Positions 61,230-64,000 of a DNA stretch of 64,000 nt are shown piece by piece; position 1 is the first letter of the stretch, and every line of letters starts with the position of its first letter. The notes under the pieces were generated by a model. That model saw only the letters and a program-made list of their open reading frames with translations. It searched no databases and had not been told where the DNA came from. Position numbers and translations under genes: made by a program. Source of the stretch: Streptosporangiaceae bacterium (GTDB lineage: Bacteria; Actinomycetota; Actinomycetes; Streptosporangiales; Streptosporangiaceae); the NCBI GenBank assembly GCA_019239975.1, contig JAFAZE010000117.1:1-64000 (forward strand), given 5' to 3'.

Positions 61230-62699
61230 GTGAGTTCGGTGCTGGCCCGGCCCGGGGTCGTCGCGGCGGGGGGACGGATCCGGAGCGGACAGGTGCTGCT
61301 CATCGGCGCGGCCGCCTTTGCCGTCGTGCTGGTCTCCTACCTGATCTACGCGTCGGTCCACCCGGAGTACTACACGCTCTACCCGGTTGACCTGGGCGTA
61401 TACCGGGACGGCGGCCTCATCGCCCGGCACCTGAGCCCGCCCTACGACCCGCGCCTGAACTCGCCGCTATACGACTGGCCCTCATCCAACACCGCGCTGA
61501 ACTTCACCTATACGCCTTTCGCGGCGCTTTTCTTCGCGCTGGTGTCGTTCATTCCCTGGTCCGTGCTGCCAAAGCTCTCGGTGGCCGTCAACATCGTCGC
61601 GCTGGTCGCGGCCCTGTGGTTCACGGCCGGCGCGCTGGGTTATCGCGACCGGGCCCGCGTCCGGCTCGGGGTGACGCTGCTCGGCTCGGCGGCCGTGCTC
61701 TGGATCGAGCCGGTGATACGGACGCTGTTTCTCGGGCAGATCAATCTTCTGCTGATGGCCGTGATCCTGTGGGATCTCTGCCAGCCTGACACCGAGCGGA
61801 GCCGCCGGTGGAAGGGCATCGCGACGGGAATCACGGCCGGGATCAAGCTGGTCCCGCTGATCTTCATCCCGTACCTGCTGCTGACCCGCAAGTTCCGGCA
61901 GGCCGCCCTGGCGAGCGCCGGCTTCGCGAGCACCGTTCTCCTCGGTTTCGTGCTCCTGCCGCGCGACTCGGCGGAGTGGTGGTCGGACGGGCTGTTCTAC
62001 CAGGACGGGCGGACCGGCTTCCCCGGCTGGGGCGGCAACCAGTCGCTGCGCGGCCTGCTCACCAGGCTCGCGGGCACCGTGAACGGCGCGGTGGTCCCGT
62101 GGGTCATCTGCTCGGTCCTCGTCGTCGTCCTCGGCCTGGTGGCTGCGGCGATGCTGCAGCGCGCCGGGCACGACATGCCGGGCCTGCTGACCACGGCGCT
62201 CACCGGCCTGCTGGTCTCGCCGATCAGCTGGGACCACCACTGGGTCTGGATCGCGCCCGGCGCGGTCGTGGTCGGCCACTACGCGGTACGCGCCTGGCGG
62301 GCGGGCGAGAGGCGGCAGGCGTGGGGATGCGGCGCGCTAGGGCTGGGGATGCTGCTGGTGTTCGCGCCGTGGCCCGGTTTCCTGTGGAGCCGGGTGGTCA
62401 CCGGCGCCGGCAACTTCAGCATGGGCTTCATCTGGGCGGCGCCGAACAGCCCCGTCACCCTGTACATGAAGAGCGGCGATCACTCGTACTACCTTGAGTA
62501 CCGCTGGCGCTTCCTGCAGCTGCTGGCCGGCAACGCGTACATCCTCGGCGGTCTCGCCCTGTTCGTGCTGCTCCTGCTGACCGCGCTCAGTATCGGCTGG
62601 ACGGAAGGAATCCGCACCGTACTTCGGCCGGCGTACGATAAAACCTCTATTGAGACTGAACGGGACGGGCTCCGCCAGTCGGCACCGGCCGACGCCTGA
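61230..62699 (+). CDS. GT87-family polyprenol-phosphate-mannose-type mannosyltransferase
   Basis: A 489-residue integral membrane protein with about ten or more helices and the extracellular acidic motif VDLGVYRDGGLI close to the N-terminus, as in GT-C mannosyltransferases (PimE/DUF2029 group). Other family segments are LFLGQINLLLMAVILWD, GIKLVPLIFIPYLL and SPISWDHHWVW. It probably adds mannose from polyprenyl-phosphate-mannose to a glycolipid or glycan outside the cell. The GTG at 61230 is preferred over an ATG 16 codons upstream because of the -10 box. Confidence 0.87.
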   Translation: MSSVLARPGVVAAGGRIRSGQVLLIGAAAFAVVLVSYLIYASVHPEYYTLYPVDLGVYRDGGLIARHLSPPYDPRLNSPLYDWPSSNTALNFTYTPFAALFFALVSFIPWSVLPKLSVAVNIVALVAALWFTAGALGYRDRARVRLGVTLLGSAAVLWIEPVIRTLFLGQINLLLMAVILWDLCQPDTERSRRWKGIATGITAGIKLVPLIFIPYLLLTRKFRQAALASAGFASTVLLGFVLLPRDSAEWWSDGLFYQDGRTGFPGWGGNQSLRGLLTRLAGTVNGAVVPWVICSVLVVVLGLVAAAMLQRAGHDMPGLLTTALTGLLVSPISWDHHWVWIAPGAVVVGHYAVRAWRAGERRQAWGCGALGLGMLLVFAPWPGFLWSRVVTGAGNFSMGFIWAAPNSPVTLYMKSGDHSYYLEYRWRFLQLLAGNAYILGGLALFVLLLLTALSIGWTEGIRTVLRPAYDKTSIETERDGLRQSAPADA

Positions 62700-63018
62700 C
62701 CGGGCGCCCGACCACAGACTCCCGCTGCCCGCTCATATTCGCGCCCCTTTTTGGCTGCGCTCCCCGCCCCTTTTTCGCTGAGTGTTGGTACGCCGCCTTC
62801 TTGGTATGCCTCGCCCGGCCTTGTGCCTCGCCCGGCCTTGTGCTTCGCCCGGCCTTGTGCTTCGCCCGGCCTTGGTGCTTCGCCCGGGCCTTGGTGCTCC
62901 GCCCGGCCCTGAATGCCTTCCCCGGCCTTGATATGCCTCCCCCGGCGCGCCGCCCGCCTCTGGCGGCGGGGCATGCGATAGGGCACTCTTTCCTCAGATC
63001 CCGCGGGAAGGTGGTGCC
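62700..63018. repeat. Noncoding gap with degenerate 17-20-bp tandem array
   Basis: No gene is seen. A direct pair CGCCCCTTTTT-GCTG lies near 62745 and 62765. About eight units of the type TGTGCCTCGCCCGGCCT, 17-20 bp long and increasingly diverged, follow from about 62803 to 62946. The end carries GGGAAGGTGG, the ribosome-binding site of the next gene. Confidence 0.7.
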
Positions 63019-64000
63019 ATGACCGTGCTGAAGACCGAGGCCGAGCCCGCCGAGGTGGGCCTGGATCCGGAGCGGCTGCTCCGCATCGGCCCGCACTTCG
63101 CGCGTTATGCCGACGACGGCAGGCTGCCCGGCTGGCTTATCACCGTGAGCAGATACGGCCGTCTTGCGTACGTGTCCAGCTACGGGTACCGCGACATCGA
63201 GGCCGGGCTTCCGGTCGGCACCGATACGGTCTGGCGGCTCTACTCGATGACCAAGCCGATCACCTCGGTGGCGGCGATGCTGCTCTGGGAGGAGGGCGGC
63301 TTCGAGCTCACCGACCCGGTCAGCTCGTACATCCCGTCGTTCGCCGACGTCCGCGTTTTCGCCGGGGGCACCGACCTCCGGCAGGTGACCGTTCCCGCCG
63401 TCGAACCGGTACGGATATGGCACCTGCTCACCCACACCTCCGGTCTCACGTACGGGTTCCACCGGGCGCATCCGGTGGACGCCATGTACCGGGCGGCGGG
63501 CTTCGAGTGGTCCGCGCTCGTGGGCATGGACCTGGCGACCGCGTGTGACATCTGGGCCGGAATGCCGCTGCTCTTCCAGCCCGGCACGGAATGGAACTAC
63601 TCGGTGTCCACCGACGTGCTCGGCCGGGTGATCGAGGTCGTGTCCGGGCAGCGTCTCGACGAATTCCTCGCCGAGAGGATCCTGCGCCCGCTCGGCATGA
63701 CCGACACCGGTTTCCACGCCGGGGCCGCGCAGTCGCCGCGGCTTGCCGCGCTGTACACGCCGGGGCCCGGCGGCGCCGCGGCGCGGCTCGACTCGCTGGG
63801 CGAGGCCGCGCTCCGGCCGCGGGTCATGCTCTCCGGAGGCGGCGGCCTGATCTCGACGGCGGCGGACTATCACCGGTTCACCCAGATGCTGCTGCACCGC
63901 GCGGACAGCCCGGCCGGCGAGCTGGACGGCGCGCGGCTGCTGAGCCCGCGCACCGTGAGCTACATGGCCCGCAATCACCTTCCCGGCGGGCGTGACCTGG
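63019..64000 (+). CDS. Serine hydrolase of the beta-lactamase/class C family, truncated by window end
   Basis: The first 327 codons are present and open at the end. Motif 1 is Ser76-Met-Thr-Lys79 (LYSMTKPITS), and Tyr194 (WNYSVS) is the likely second catalytic residue. Family segments WHLLTHTSGLTYGF, LLFQPGTEWNYS and ILRPLGMTDTGF are clear. The group includes EstB-type esterases, D-aminopeptidases and penicillin-binding-like proteins; no signal peptide is present, so a cytosolic esterase is more likely than a beta-lactamase. GGGAAGGTGG lies about 4 nt before the ATG. Confidence 0.9.
   Translation, partial: MTVLKTEAEPAEVGLDPERLLRIGPHFARYADDGRLPGWLITVSRYGRLAYVSSYGYRDIEAGLPVGTDTVWRLYSMTKPITSVAAMLLWEEGGFELTDPVSSYIPSFADVRVFAGGTDLRQVTVPAVEPVRIWHLLTHTSGLTYGFHRAHPVDAMYRAAGFEWSALVGMDLATACDIWAGMPLLFQPGTEWNYSVSTDVLGRVIEVVSGQRLDEFLAERILRPLGMTDTGFHAGAAQSPRLAALYTPGPGGAAARLDSLGEAALRPRVMLSGGGGLISTAADYHRFTQMLLHRADSPAGELDGARLLSPRTVSYMARNHLPGGRDL

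Noticed and set aside
62803-62946. Possible CRISPR array
   Set aside because: Units follow each other directly without spacers and diverge progressively; no cas genes are near.
62647-63978. 443-codon minus-strand frame at the right end
   Set aside because: It is antisense to the serine hydrolase and the repeat array; the hydrolase on the + strand has clear catalytic motifs.

Overview
The window looks like a chromosomal segment of a high-GC actinobacterium. GTG and TTG starts are common, Shine-Dalgarno sequences are of the GGAGG type, and the families are typical of the group: DUF397, helix-turn-helix (XRE) regulators with a DUF397 neighbour, DUF574 methyltransferase, 13E12/DUF222 HNH protein, WXG100 protein and an F420-type LLM oxidoreductase. 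The two CBM2 proteins and the expansin-like protein suggest a soil saprophyte, perhaps of the Streptosporangiales or a relative; this placement is inference. I saw no tRNA, rRNA, CRISPR array, transposase or prophage.

Layout. About 0.5-9.6 kb carries core genes on the + strand: uvrB, a two-domain acetyltransferase, an EamA/NIPA-like membrane protein, pyrG, a Rv1700-type NUDIX hydrolase, ald and xerD. About 9.6-14.6 kb is accessory: a hypothetical, a lipoprotein, a DUF222-HNH protein and a TetR/LLM-oxidoreductase divergent pair with a clear palindromic operator. About 14.8-22.9 kb returns to core genes: a small Cys protein, a parA-like gene with an overlapping DNA-binding-type gene, scpA-scpB-rluB, aroH-tyrA, a DUF5302 protein and cmk-der, closed by a perfect hairpin. 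The pyrG-NUDIX-xerD ... parA-scpA-scpB-rluB-cmk-der order is the conserved actinobacterial order known from M. tuberculosis.

From 23 kb the window is mostly accessory: a secreted Asp-box protein, bioA, DUF397, an aldo/keto reductase, a secreted trypsin-like protease, a CBM2 membrane protein, a membrane hypothetical preceded by a 28-codon small ORF, two unrecognised proteins, a quinone oxidoreductase-like gene, a zinc-ribbon membrane protein and a TauE-like permease. At 35.4-40.1 kb lies a carbohydrate ABC importer (two binding proteins, two permeases, no ATPase), divergent from a PadR regulator coupled to a MacB/FtsX-type ABC system (40.3-43.9 kb). At 43.9-45.8 kb is a WXG100 plus large partner pair, followed by about 0.9 kb of repeat-rich noncoding DNA, a secreted expansin-like/CBM2 protein, a coupled M24-peptidase-like/PEP-utilising-like operon, MerR, a zinc alcohol dehydrogenase, an ATPase/DUF397/XRE module, a DUF574 methyltransferase, an RlmA-like methyltransferase with YjbR, a VOC protein, a second XRE, an MFS transporter, a HEXXH protein and HAD phosphatase on a shared promoter, a GT87 mannosyltransferase-like protein and a truncated serine hydrolase.

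The most notable signals are not gene families. (1) Many genes have a TANNNT -10 box 6-7 nt before an ATG/GTG with no ribosome-binding site, so they should be leaderless. At 60.47 kb a symmetric TAGGGTA box sits exactly 7 nt from ATG codons on both strands. (2) A family of short GGGGCC-stem hairpins with a conserved loop occurs in noncoding DNA and also in frame inside the PEP-utilising-like gene; one copy has its loop inverted. (3) A ~100-bp repeat is shared by the first 300 bases and 46.4 kb. (4) Several genes show start or stop disturbance: a 23-bp tandem duplication over an XRE start codon, an acetyltransferase that runs through a terminator-like hairpin, and an RlmA-like frame that stays open across the whole antisense of its neighbour.
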